Shown piece by piece: positions 8,438-16,738 of a stretch of DNA of 64,000 bases; positions within the stretch are counted from its first letter, which is position 1; each line of letters begins with the position of its first letter. The notes below the pieces were generated by a model. The model did not search any database, was not told where the DNA came from, and worked only from the letters and a program-made list of their open reading frames with translations. The position numbers were made by a program, and so were the translations under genes. Source of the DNA: JAKFVC01 sp040386595 (GTDB taxonomy: Bacteria; Planctomycetota; Planctomycetia; Planctomycetales; Planctomycetaceae); the NCBI GenBank assembly GCA_040386595.1, contig JAZKFE010000078.1, forward strand, positions 1 through 64,000, given 5' to 3'.

Positions 8438-9541
8438 CTATGTGGCCCGGCGTCGCCTCCAGACGACAAGCACAATAATTCCCAAAACAATCAAGCCGTT
8501 TGCTACTAAGAAATTGCGGAACATGGGCGACGCACTCAATGGTTTCTCTGGTATTGGATTCTGATTGATGTTGCCGATGTTTTCGACAATTTCGCCGTTT
8601 TTCCAAATGTGGTGAATGCTCCTGTCGTCTTCCACTGTTACCTGTGAGTTGTCCGGAACATCTCGAAAGAAGTCCCGATACCGATCACTCATCTGAATTA
8701 TGGGACCAACATTTTCCAGGCTCAGAAGCGACCGTGTCGTCGTCCAGGCATCTTCCTCGCCTTTCACCAAGTTCCATGCCGCGACCTTTTTCGGAACATT
8801 TACTCCATCAACTTCCTGCCACTCCAGAAATTCCAATGTCCGTGCCATCGTCGTGCCGCGAGTGGCTGATTGTTGATTCCGATTTTGCATCTCGACGCGC
8901 AGAGGCTGCGAATCAGAAGCATCCGCAAACTGGAACGTGAATTGCCAAGCATCGAATGCGCCGACGATGGTTTCGCCGTTACTCGACGGCTCCCACTTGA
9001 TCTTTGGGTTTAGTCTTCGGAATTCCGGGAATTTGCGTCTCATCAAGTAGCCGAACCAAATCCCTTGGCCAGCGACCGAGGCGTACGCATCAAATTCACC
9101 GGCAGGCAGGGGGGCTTCGGTGAAGCTATCAATCTGAGTCGTGTCGGTCCCAACATAGTTAATATTGCAGACTCGGTTATTCGACGCGATCACCTTAATT
9201 AACTGAGAGTGCGGTTGTGTCGGAATGGCCCCTAGTTCCAGCGTCCAGCAGACCTTTCTATCATCGCGCACGGCACCGACAGTTCTTTCTTTCCCCCCCT
9301 CAACGGGTAAGTCAACTGTCCGAGTATCAAATGCTTTACGATCAGCGAACTCAGACCACTCCGCAATGAATGTCAATTCCCGATTCAGCAACTTCTCGCC
9401 AAAGCTTAGTGCCTCGCCTGGACGCTTCTGCAGTGCAGAATCATCTCGAATTGAGTCCTGGGAGAAGACAACCACTGGTTCAAAGACTAGCAAGAAGGCA
9501 ATTCCGCCTAAGCAAGCGAACGATTTCAGAAGCATGGACAT
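8438..9541 (-). CDS. Secreted protein with C-terminal membrane anchor, unknown function
   Basis: Not recognised. From the ATG at 9541 it is 367 residues; the start is chosen because MSMLLKSFACLGGIAFLLVF looks like a signal peptide, though no strong ribosome binding site is visible. The middle is strand-rich (VCWTLELGAIPTQPHSQLIK, LEFLEWQEVDGVNVPKKVA), resembling LolA/LppX-like half-barrel proteins in texture only. The C-terminus has a membrane segment (FLVANGLIVLGIIVLVVW) followed by RRRRAT, so the domain should face the periplasm. The layout is like that of the protein at 11195-12334. It converges with the arylsulfatase and shares no clear operon. Confidence 0.72.
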   Translation of the reverse strand: MSMLLKSFACLGGIAFLLVFEPVVVFSQDSIRDDSALQKRPGEALSFGEKLLNRELTFIAEWSEFADRKAFDTRTVDLPVEGGKERTVGAVRDDRKVCWTLELGAIPTQPHSQLIKVIASNNRVCNINYVGTDTTQIDSFTEAPLPAGEFDAYASVAGQGIWFGYLMRRKFPEFRRLNPKIKWEPSSNGETIVGAFDAWQFTFQFADASDSQPLRVEMQNRNQQSATRGTTMARTLEFLEWQEVDGVNVPKKVAAWNLVKGEEDAWTTTRSLLSLENVGPIIQMSDRYRDFFRDVPDNSQVTVEDDRSIHHIWKNGEIVENIGNINQNPIPEKPLSASPMFRNFLVANGLIVLGIIVLVVWRRRRAT

Positions 9542-10226
9542 GCAATTGCCAGTTCGCACAGAAGAATCCTCTCGAATGGGCGGGCGACGATTTAAAACTC
9601 GCACTGTGGTGCAGAGATCAGACGCCGTTTAAACGCTGCTCGCATTTCAAGAGTCAGACCATTTGTACCATGTGAGTCCAGTCTATCATCTTACCTGTCT
9701 CTATATCCAGTGCTGTCTACGGGCGGGAAAAGGGTCTTCTACTGTTAGGTCAATCTTGGGAGGGATGCTGGAGTCGAAACCAAGCGCTTGGTCCGTCGCG
9801 CGCGATCCCGGCCCCTTGCCAATATGGATGATCTCGGCGACTATCTCGAACCGAGTGGCTTGTTGGCCGTGGAATTTCGCTGCAAAGGCGTGTACAACGG
9901 ATTCGTGTGCTTTTCTATGGTTCCGTTGTCAAGGATCCACTTCTGCCATTCTCAATGGCACCCGCATGTCTCATTTCTTGCTGTCTGGCGGATGTATGGA
10001 TAAGTCGCGTTAGATGTTCCCAACAATTCATAACGTCCTAGAGCCGTAGCGTTCTGCACAATGTCGAAATACCGAACTACTCGTTTTATGCCACTTCACG
10101 ACTCAAGCCTCTTATCGATGTCTGTATCTTGAGATCATCCTGCACCTCCGAAGCTCGTCTGGGGAGTAGAATGTCCTCTCAGGACTTCCGACTGCGGATT
10201 TGTTGAACCAGCTAAAGGTGGCGACC
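9542..10226. other. Intergenic region without a convincing gene
   Basis: About 680 bases between divergent genes. Short open frames exist (for example plus strand 9663-10013) but are Cys/Trp/Ser-rich with no start signal or domain. No palindromic repeat was noticed. Confidence 0.45.
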
Positions 10227-11072
10227 ATGGTGCTTGGATACGGCGTGCGATCAACTTGCACGATAGGGAAAAACTTGTTGGGTCTGTTGTTGCTCCTCGC
10301 TGCAACCAATTTGTTTTCCAGCCACGTATTTGGGGCGAATGTCTACTTTGTTCCGGGAGACAGTTTCTTTCATTTTCATGCGACGCAAGAGATCGCATTG
10401 GCTCCCGAAAGCACGAAGTTGAGTTTAAGCTACAGTCCTCCAGAGCATCCCGGTGGAGGTGACTTCGATGGGTATATCGGATTTGCTTCCATGGAAATCT
10501 CCGGCAAGACCGAAGGTTTTCGCCGTGGTTTGCGGGTGGCCTATCAAGAGTATCGCAAGGATGCCTTTAAAGTGGTGACTGTAATCGAAGGTGAAGGAGT
10601 CAGTCGCAAGGAACGGGAGAATAATCCACTGCATGCTTTTGTTTATAATGCAGACTTCGATCTACCTAAGTGTGATATTGGGTTGAAATATAATGAGGGC
10701 TGGTATTTGTTAGGCGGCAAGGACGACGATGGTTTGCCGAAAATAGATAGGTTGTCAAACAGGCGTTACGTCTCGTTTTTAACCGGAGAAAAAGCAGCGA
10801 TTACCGATTGGAGAATGTCGACTCGCTTTTCACCGTTAGGTGTCGATGTGCCGAAAGATGTGCATTGGCAGGAGTCAGGAGAAAAGTTGGATAAACCGGT
10901 TCTGACGATTGCTGCCGAAAAGGTCCAGATCGTCGTGGTCCCGTTTGGCACCCTCAACTCGCAATTCTCCGCTCCCGAAGAATTTTACTTGATGCGAATT
11001 TACGGCTCTGGCAGAGTCGAGAAGTGCACTTATGTGGATGGCGAAGTGATATGGATCGATGTGGAGAAGTGA
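10227..11072 (+). CDS. Secreted protein, unknown function
   Basis: Not recognised. The ATG at 10227 has AAAGGTGG just upstream and gives 281 residues; a TTG nine codons earlier is weaker. A signal peptide is clear (NLLGLLLLLAATNLFSSHVFGA). The mature part is soluble and strand-rich, with PGDSFFHFHATQEIALAPES near its start and paired aromatic/charged strands later. No membrane segment or repeat follows. The DNA is more AT-rich than the flanking metabolic genes, as is common for planctomycete-specific secreted proteins. It lies 122 bases upstream of another signal-peptide gene on the same strand and may be co-transcribed with it. Confidence 0.72.
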   Translation: MVLGYGVRSTCTIGKNLLGLLLLLAATNLFSSHVFGANVYFVPGDSFFHFHATQEIALAPESTKLSLSYSPPEHPGGGDFDGYIGFASMEISGKTEGFRRGLRVAYQEYRKDAFKVVTVIEGEGVSRKERENNPLHAFVYNADFDLPKCDIGLKYNEGWYLLGGKDDDGLPKIDRLSNRRYVSFLTGEKAAITDWRMSTRFSPLGVDVPKDVHWQESGEKLDKPVLTIAAEKVQIVVVPFGTLNSQFSAPEEFYLMRIYGSGRVEKCTYVDGEVIWIDVEK

Positions 11073-11194
11073 AATTAGGGCCGCCTTCAAAATTAGGAGA
11101 TTAATTTCGGCTGTGACAGACTCTATCTGGTTGTGTATCACGAGTTCAATACTCGTGTATTGCCCTTTCGCTGCGAATACATCCGGATTCCTGA

Positions 11195-12334
11195 ATGATG
11201 AATCAGCTGCGTTGCCAGACACTGGTCGTTGGATTTCGTCGCATCACGAAATTATGGTGCCTGTTTGCGATGATACTGGGGCTGCTGAGCGTGGGGCCGA
11301 GATGTGCCATCGCCGCCGGCGCGAAGACTTCGCCTGTGATTACGATTGCAGAGTATAAGGTGCTTGTTTCCACGTTACGCGACAAAGTGCGGTCTCTGCG
11401 CGTTCAGTATACGACCGATCTGACTGGTGACGCAGCCGTGGTGAAAGCGGGCCGGCTGAAAGGCGTTGTCACTCAGGATAATGTGGTATTTGCGTTTTCT
11501 GGAAAGAAGCGTTTCGCCGCGGTGCAATCAGTCGGATCTTTCGACACAGGAGCGAAGTACAATGTCGAACGGATCACCGCGTTTGACGGAAACGAGTGCC
11601 GGCGTCGTGAGAACAAAGCGTTGGATATTCAAGCAACGAAGTCGCCCGAATCCGAGCGAAACGCCTACACCAATTCGCTGGGGTGGCCGATCGCAGATGA
11701 GGAAATTGCGCTCTGCAAATCCGCCCCGGCTAAGAGTCCGTTTCTGCCATTTTTCCTGGACGATTCGACCTGGGAAGTTTTGCCGGAGCCGCAGCTGGTC
11801 TCCGAAGTTTCTTGCGTGGTACTCAGCAAATTGGACCACAGCCATAAGTTGTATCTCGACCCCAGCCGTCACTTCACCTTGATACGCAGCGAACAGCTAG
11901 CGCCGACTCGCGGTGTTCGTAAATGGATCTTCGAGTTTGGAGACTTGAAGGAAGACCTGCCTGGACTGTTCTTGCCGCGGTCATTGCGGACGACTCATGA
12001 ACTAATCGACGTCACCTCTGAGGCATACATTGGCGAGATGCAGATTAATATGAAAGTGCACGAGCTGAGCATCAATAATATTCCGGATGAACAGTTTGTG
12101 TTGTTGCCGATGTCAGGAGAGACCGTGTTTGATGGCGTACTCGGGAGCAACTATAAATTCTATCCAGGTAATAGTCAGCCTCTCGGCAGAGGGGGACGCC
12201 AGATGACACCGAAAATGTTAGAAAAGTGGAGTGCTGGCGTCACTTTGCTCTTCGGTGTGAGCGTGTTTGCGTTGACGATTCTTCTTGGATGGGCAGCCTT
12301 GAAGATACTCCGCCAAAGGTCCGCCAAAAGCTAA
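11195..12334 (+). CDS. LolA-like secreted protein with C-terminal anchor, unknown function
   Basis: Family not firmly recognised; 379 residues. The N-terminus has a signal peptide (WCLFAMILGLLSVGPRCAIAAG). The body has the texture of planctomycete outer-membrane-lipoprotein-carrier-like proteins: an early helix (LVSTLRDKVRSLRVQYTTDL), alternating strands, KLYLDPSRHFTLIRSEQ, then LFLPRSLRTTHEL and a terminal pair INNIPDEQFVLLPMSG. The C-terminus has one membrane segment (TLLFGVSVFALTILLGWAAL) followed by KILRQRSAKS. The folded domain should sit in the periplasm. It is convergent with the cytochrome-WD40 gene, 76 bases away. Confidence 0.75.
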   Translation: MMNQLRCQTLVVGFRRITKLWCLFAMILGLLSVGPRCAIAAGAKTSPVITIAEYKVLVSTLRDKVRSLRVQYTTDLTGDAAVVKAGRLKGVVTQDNVVFAFSGKKRFAAVQSVGSFDTGAKYNVERITAFDGNECRRRENKALDIQATKSPESERNAYTNSLGWPIADEEIALCKSAPAKSPFLPFFLDDSTWEVLPEPQLVSEVSCVVLSKLDHSHKLYLDPSRHFTLIRSEQLAPTRGVRKWIFEFGDLKEDLPGLFLPRSLRTTHELIDVTSEAYIGEMQINMKVHELSINNIPDEQFVLLPMSGETVFDGVLGSNYKFYPGNSQPLGRGGRQMTPKMLEKWSAGVTLLFGVSVFALTILLGWAALKILRQRSAKS

Positions 12335-12410
12335 GTTGGTCCAAGAGGCTGACGAATGGCGTGCTGAGGCACGGGATTGTGGCTCGGCGGGAGCATCGCG
12401 TTTCAGGATT

Positions 12411-13892
12411 TCAGGGGTTTGTTGTCAGCTTGCCGAGCAGGACGTTGTCTTTCGCGTTCCAGACATGCAGTTCCCCGGTGAAGTCGCCGGCGATAATTCG
12501 TTCTCCGTCGTGGCTGAAGACGACTCGCCATGGTGTGTCGGCGAAACCACTCAGCTTGGCGGTTTGATTGCCGTCCTTCCAGACGCGGACGGAATTGTCC
12601 CGGCCTACGGTGGCGAGCAACCCGTTGCGAGCGTACGCCGTGGCGAGCACCCCCGCTGGCTTACCGCGTGTGCCGGGAGTGTTCACCGCCACCCCGCCGG
12701 CCGTCGCATTGAGCGTCCGTGTGGGAAAGCCGTCTTCGGCAAACCACAGGATGACTCGACCGTCTTCGCTAGCGGTGGCCAGCATTTGCGAGTCGGCGCG
12801 CCAGCTCATGTCAGAGATCACGTCTTTATGATCGCCGAGCGTGAAGAGAATGCTGCCGGTCTCGGGCTCCCAGATGTAAACTCCGCCGTTCCTGTCTCCA
12901 CTAGCGAGCATCTGGCCGTTGGGACTGAATTCAATAGAGGTGACCCAGTCGGTATGCTTCTTAATCTTGTGCTTCAGCTCGCCCGTTTCGGTCGAGAAGA
13001 TTTTTACCAATTTGGCCGGCCCACCAATGGCGACCCATTTTTGATCGGGACTGATGTCAGCGGCCAGCACGCTGTCCGTTTCATCGCCAATCTCGGCCAG
13101 GCGTTTGCCGCTGGCGACGTCGAACAACACCGCTTTGCCGGTGTTCGCCCCACGGCCACCCGCTGCCAACAGAACCTTGCCGTTGCGGCTGAATTTCAAG
13201 ACCAGCGGAATTCGTTCGGGGAAAGGTAGCACTCCGACCAATTTCAAGTCGTCGGTATTGTAGAGCAGAATTCGTTCGTGTCCTGCGACAGCAACCAGGG
13301 GAGCCCACGGACTGGTGGCGAGTGCGGTGACGGGATGGGCGCGATTGGTGTGAGGCAATGTCAACACGGGCCAGTTTTCCGGCATCGGTGGTGGACCCTC
13401 TGGCTTGCCCATCGACACGGAGGTCAGATCGAGTTCCGTTTTACGAGTCGCATTCTTGACTGCGCTAACGGAAGTCTCCGGCGCACCCAGTTCGATCCAT
13501 TTCTTAATGACCGCCAGCTCGGCTTCGGGAATCTTGGGTGCCTTCGGGGGCATGAAGGGTTCTTCGATGTGTGCCACTGCCTTATACAGCAAGCTCTGAT
13601 CGGGACTCCCCGGCATCACGGTTTCGCCACTGCTGCCACCGGCCAGCAGCGTTTGATAGGTCATCACGTCCAGGTCTGCGGTCGCCTTATCCGGGTTGTG
13701 GCAATTGCCACAGTGCTTGCGGAGAATGGGGGCGACGTGATCCTTGAACGTGACAATTTCCTTGGGTTCTTTGGGCTTCGCGGTCTCCGCAGGCTTGTCT
13801 TCTGCGACTACGGATGTGGCGAAACAGAGGAGAACCGCAACGGCGGATAAGCGAGAGATCACGACAAACTCCAACTGGCTGAATACCGTCAC
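12411..13892 (-). CDS. Planctomycete-type cytochrome c domain fused to WD40 repeats
   Basis: 493 residues, exported: the N-terminal segment RLSAVAVLLCFATSVVAED is a signal peptide. A PSCyt1-type cytochrome c domain follows, with heme motif CGNCH at residues 61-65 and the family's GSPDQSLLYKAVAHIEEPFMPP. Residues about 185-490 are WD40 repeats (for example LASGDRNGGVYIWEPETG and LATASEDGRVILWFAEDG), enough for a seven-bladed propeller. It is the last gene of the minus-strand run with DUF1549/DUF1553, PPC and DUF1501 proteins, 70 bases after the first. Such runs are typical of Planctomycetes; their substrate is not established. The propeller could hold a partner protein or glycan (inference). 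Confidence 0.9.
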   Translation of the reverse strand: MTVFSQLEFVVISRLSAVAVLLCFATSVVAEDKPAETAKPKEPKEIVTFKDHVAPILRKHCGNCHNPDKATADLDVMTYQTLLAGGSSGETVMPGSPDQSLLYKAVAHIEEPFMPPKAPKIPEAELAVIKKWIELGAPETSVSAVKNATRKTELDLTSVSMGKPEGPPPMPENWPVLTLPHTNRAHPVTALATSPWAPLVAVAGHERILLYNTDDLKLVGVLPFPERIPLVLKFSRNGKVLLAAGGRGANTGKAVLFDVASGKRLAEIGDETDSVLAADISPDQKWVAIGGPAKLVKIFSTETGELKHKIKKHTDWVTSIEFSPNGQMLASGDRNGGVYIWEPETGSILFTLGDHKDVISDMSWRADSQMLATASEDGRVILWFAEDGFPTRTLNATAGGVAVNTPGTRGKPAGVLATAYARNGLLATVGRDNSVRVWKDGNQTAKLSGFADTPWRVVFSHDGERIIAGDFTGELHVWNAKDNVLLGKLTTNP

Positions 13893-13962
13893 TGGCCATC
13901 AATGAGACGTTTTTTCTGCGTTTAAATATTAGGAACGTCTCGTTCTTGGTCACGTAGCAAAA

Positions 13963-16626
13963 TTAGTGGTTGAATGCAAACTCGGTGGAGTTGAACAGCC
14001 CCCAGAGGATATCGCCATAGACCATGTGCGGGACATTCCCCGCTTGTCGGGCGCGGATTTCACTGAGTTGTTTTTCTGTCGTTGCGATCTGTTTTTCGAG
14101 GTTGCCCAAGGCTTCCGCTTCCTGGCCCTCATTCTTCAGTTTTTCGTACTCGGTTTTATAGCTCTTCAATTGCTCTTCGAGTCGGCGGTAGGTCTGGTCG
14201 ATTTGTGCTCGAAGTCCGGCGAGTTTGTCGACCTGGGCAGGGTTCTGCAGATCCTGGTTGACGAGTTCAACCAGCGCTGACGTTTCTGCGGCGGTGGGCT
14301 TACGCGACAAGGTGAGAATATAAAGTTCCTCGATGATCTTTTCCGGTGGTGCCTTCGCTGCCAGCAGGTTGGGAATCAGGCGGCTGCCGGCGACCTTCAG
14401 CGTGATCGTATCACCGTTGACGAGGTGCAAGGCTTGCGACAGGTTGGCCTCTTTATTGACCTCACACGAGCACGCCGATTCACGCGGCGCACGGCCGAAT
14501 GTCGTCAGGAAGAAGTTGGTGACGTTGCCGGCGTAGAGCTGGACGGCTCGGGTCCCTTGAGGCGACGATTGGAAGCGGTCCTCCGTCCCCGTAATGCGCG
14601 TGATCGTGTCTAGCAGCACTTCCGCCTGCAGGCGGCGGACATAGCTGTGTGAGAAATAGGCCTGGTCGAGCTCGTTGGTGGGGTTCGTCGCGGCGGACAG
14701 CTGGTAGGTGCGCGAGTTGCAAATGTCGCGGATCAGCTTTTTCTTGTCGAAGCCATATTCGGTCAACTTCACTCCCAGAGCGGCCAGCAACTCTTTGTTA
14801 CTGGGGGGATTGCTGATACGCACGTCGTCGACCGGTTCGACGATTCCGCGGCCGAAGAAGTGGGACCAGATAATGTTGGCCATCGTTTGGTTGAAGGCCC
14901 CGTTATCGGGGGCAGTGAGCCATTTCGCCAACGCGACTCGTGGGTCTTGACCGTCGATTTCCGGCGCGTCACCACCGAGGAACTTCGGCTTCATCTGGCG
15001 GCTATTCACGGGATGTTCGACGGTGTTTTTAGCGTTGTTGTTATAAACCACCACCTCACGGCCTTCGACACCACGCTTCATGTTCACCCCGGCGAAGAAG
15101 CTGGCGAAGCCATAGTAATCATCCATCGTCCATCGGTCGAAGGGATGGTTATGGCACTGAGAACATTGAATGCGAGTCCCCATGAAGACCTGGGCAAAAT
15201 CTTCCGCGGTCTTCGTGGGTGTGATTCGTTCACTCGATGTGTACAAATTAGATGTCGGCTGTTTGATGTTGCTGCCCTTGCCGACGACCAGGTCCGACAC
15301 CATCTCGTTGAGGGGACGGTTGACCGCCATCTGATCGTGAACCCACGCGGCATAAGCCCACATGGCCTTGGAGTCGCGACCGTATTGTGGCTGATTATTC
15401 ACCGCGCGAATCCGCAGCAGCTCGCCCCATTTCATGGCCCACAGATCGACGAACTCTTCGCGTTCGAGCAGTTGGTCAATCAGCTTGGCGCGTTTGTTGG
15501 CGTCTCCGTCGGCGGTGAAGCGATCGTATTCTTCACGTGTCGGCGGCAGGCCAATCAAATCGAGTGACACGCGCCGCAGGAATGTCTCGTCGTCACACAG
15601 ATCGGAAGGAGCGAGATGCAGCTTTTTCAATTTATCGAACACCAGTGTGTCGATGAAATTGGACTCGGGGGCCGCGGGCCAGACAAAATTGTCGTCGGTC
15701 GGCAGGACCAGAACTTCGCTGCCGACAGTGAACTTGTTGAATCGCGCGAACACGAAGGCGCCACCGCGATTGTTGCCATTCACAACGCCATTCTTATCGA
15801 TACTTACAACTGCATCGTTGTTAGTCATGAATAACGCCAGCTTCGTGACATCTCGCACGGATCCGTCTGAATAACGTGCCATCACGACGGTCGGTTGCGT
15901 TTGGTTCTTGCCTGCAAACACTGTTTTTGCTGGGAGTAGTTCAATGCCCAGTGGTTCGGGGGTATCGCCTTGATCGTCGGGAGCGCCCGCTTCGATCCAA
16001 CGGATGAGCGTGCGATAGTCGTCACTCTCGGGAGTGAAAAGTTTCCCGCCGGTATGAGTGACGGCGCCGGTCGTTTTTTCCAGCATCAAGCTTTGCTCGG
16101 GCACTGCGAGGTCAACCCGCCGCCCCACCATCTGTCGAGTCAAGCGGTAGTAGTCCCCCGCCGGGTCATAACCGAACAGCGACAGCATAAAGCCATCTTT
16201 GCCGCGAGCTGCTCCGTGGCAGCTGCCGCTGTTGCAGCCAGACTTCATGAAGATGGGCATCACATCCAGCCGGAAGCTGACGGCCCGCGAATCGGTGGCG
16301 TCCTTGACGGTCACCGCAACCTCAGCCGTTTGCTGTCCGAGTTCTACGAGCAGCTTGGTGACGCCATTGGCCTTCGGCTTGATTGTTTGCCCGGCCACTT
16401 CGACGATCGAGGCATCGACCGGTTTCACCACCGCAGAGGTCGTGACGTCCCGGGTAATGCCTTGGTCGTTGATGATTTGCACGACAATCGACTGGCGATC
16501 ATCTCGCCCCCGCAACGAGATCTCGGCGGGGAAGACTTTGAGATACGTCCCCGCATCGGCGAATGCGGCTGTCGTTGAACAGACCAGGCTGACACAGCAC
16601 ACGGCCTGATAAATTGATCTCATCAT
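13963..16626 (-). CDS. DUF1549/DUF1553 protein with heme-like CxxCH motifs
   Basis: About 887 residues; ATG codons at 16626 and 16623 precede a signal peptide (AVCCVSLVCSTTAAFADA). In order: a bacterial Ig-like BIG2 segment (about 30-115), a cytochrome-like region with C-x4-CH (GCNSGSCHG, about 130-137) and FMLSLFGYDPAGDY, a second Ig-like segment (about 235-310), DUF1549 (about 320-520) containing CSQCH at 488-492 followed by NHPFDRW, DUF1553 (about 560-820), and a C-terminal coiled coil rich in Glu/Lys/Gln. The spaced C-x4-CH is not the ordinary heme motif but is seen in this family. It is probably a periplasmic multidomain redox protein. It lies in the operon between the PPC and cytochrome-WD40 genes. 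Confidence 0.9.
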   Translation of the reverse strand: MMRSIYQAVCCVSLVCSTTAAFADAGTYLKVFPAEISLRGRDDRQSIVVQIINDQGITRDVTTSAVVKPVDASIVEVAGQTIKPKANGVTKLLVELGQQTAEVAVTVKDATDSRAVSFRLDVMPIFMKSGCNSGSCHGAARGKDGFMLSLFGYDPAGDYYRLTRQMVGRRVDLAVPEQSLMLEKTTGAVTHTGGKLFTPESDDYRTLIRWIEAGAPDDQGDTPEPLGIELLPAKTVFAGKNQTQPTVVMARYSDGSVRDVTKLALFMTNNDAVVSIDKNGVVNGNNRGGAFVFARFNKFTVGSEVLVLPTDDNFVWPAAPESNFIDTLVFDKLKKLHLAPSDLCDDETFLRRVSLDLIGLPPTREEYDRFTADGDANKRAKLIDQLLEREEFVDLWAMKWGELLRIRAVNNQPQYGRDSKAMWAYAAWVHDQMAVNRPLNEMVSDLVVGKGSNIKQPTSNLYTSSERITPTKTAEDFAQVFMGTRIQCSQCHNHPFDRWTMDDYYGFASFFAGVNMKRGVEGREVVVYNNNAKNTVEHPVNSRQMKPKFLGGDAPEIDGQDPRVALAKWLTAPDNGAFNQTMANIIWSHFFGRGIVEPVDDVRISNPPSNKELLAALGVKLTEYGFDKKKLIRDICNSRTYQLSAATNPTNELDQAYFSHSYVRRLQAEVLLDTITRITGTEDRFQSSPQGTRAVQLYAGNVTNFFLTTFGRAPRESACSCEVNKEANLSQALHLVNGDTITLKVAGSRLIPNLLAAKAPPEKIIEELYILTLSRKPTAAETSALVELVNQDLQNPAQVDKLAGLRAQIDQTYRRLEEQLKSYKTEYEKLKNEGQEAEALGNLEKQIATTEKQLSEIRARQAGNVPHMVYGDILWGLFNSTEFAFNH

Positions 16627-16738
16627 GTTGCTTGTCCAGCTCTGTATTTTTCTGCTGACGACAGATTGCAATTCATCCAGCGTCGCGTTGCGGTCACGTT
16701 TGAAGTCTTACTTGAACCTTAACGGCGTCCGAAAGTCA

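Noticed and set aside
12336..13229. 297-codon open frame on the plus strand
   Set aside because: It lies antisense to the cytochrome-WD40 gene, whose heme and WD40 motifs are clear; the translated product has no domain.
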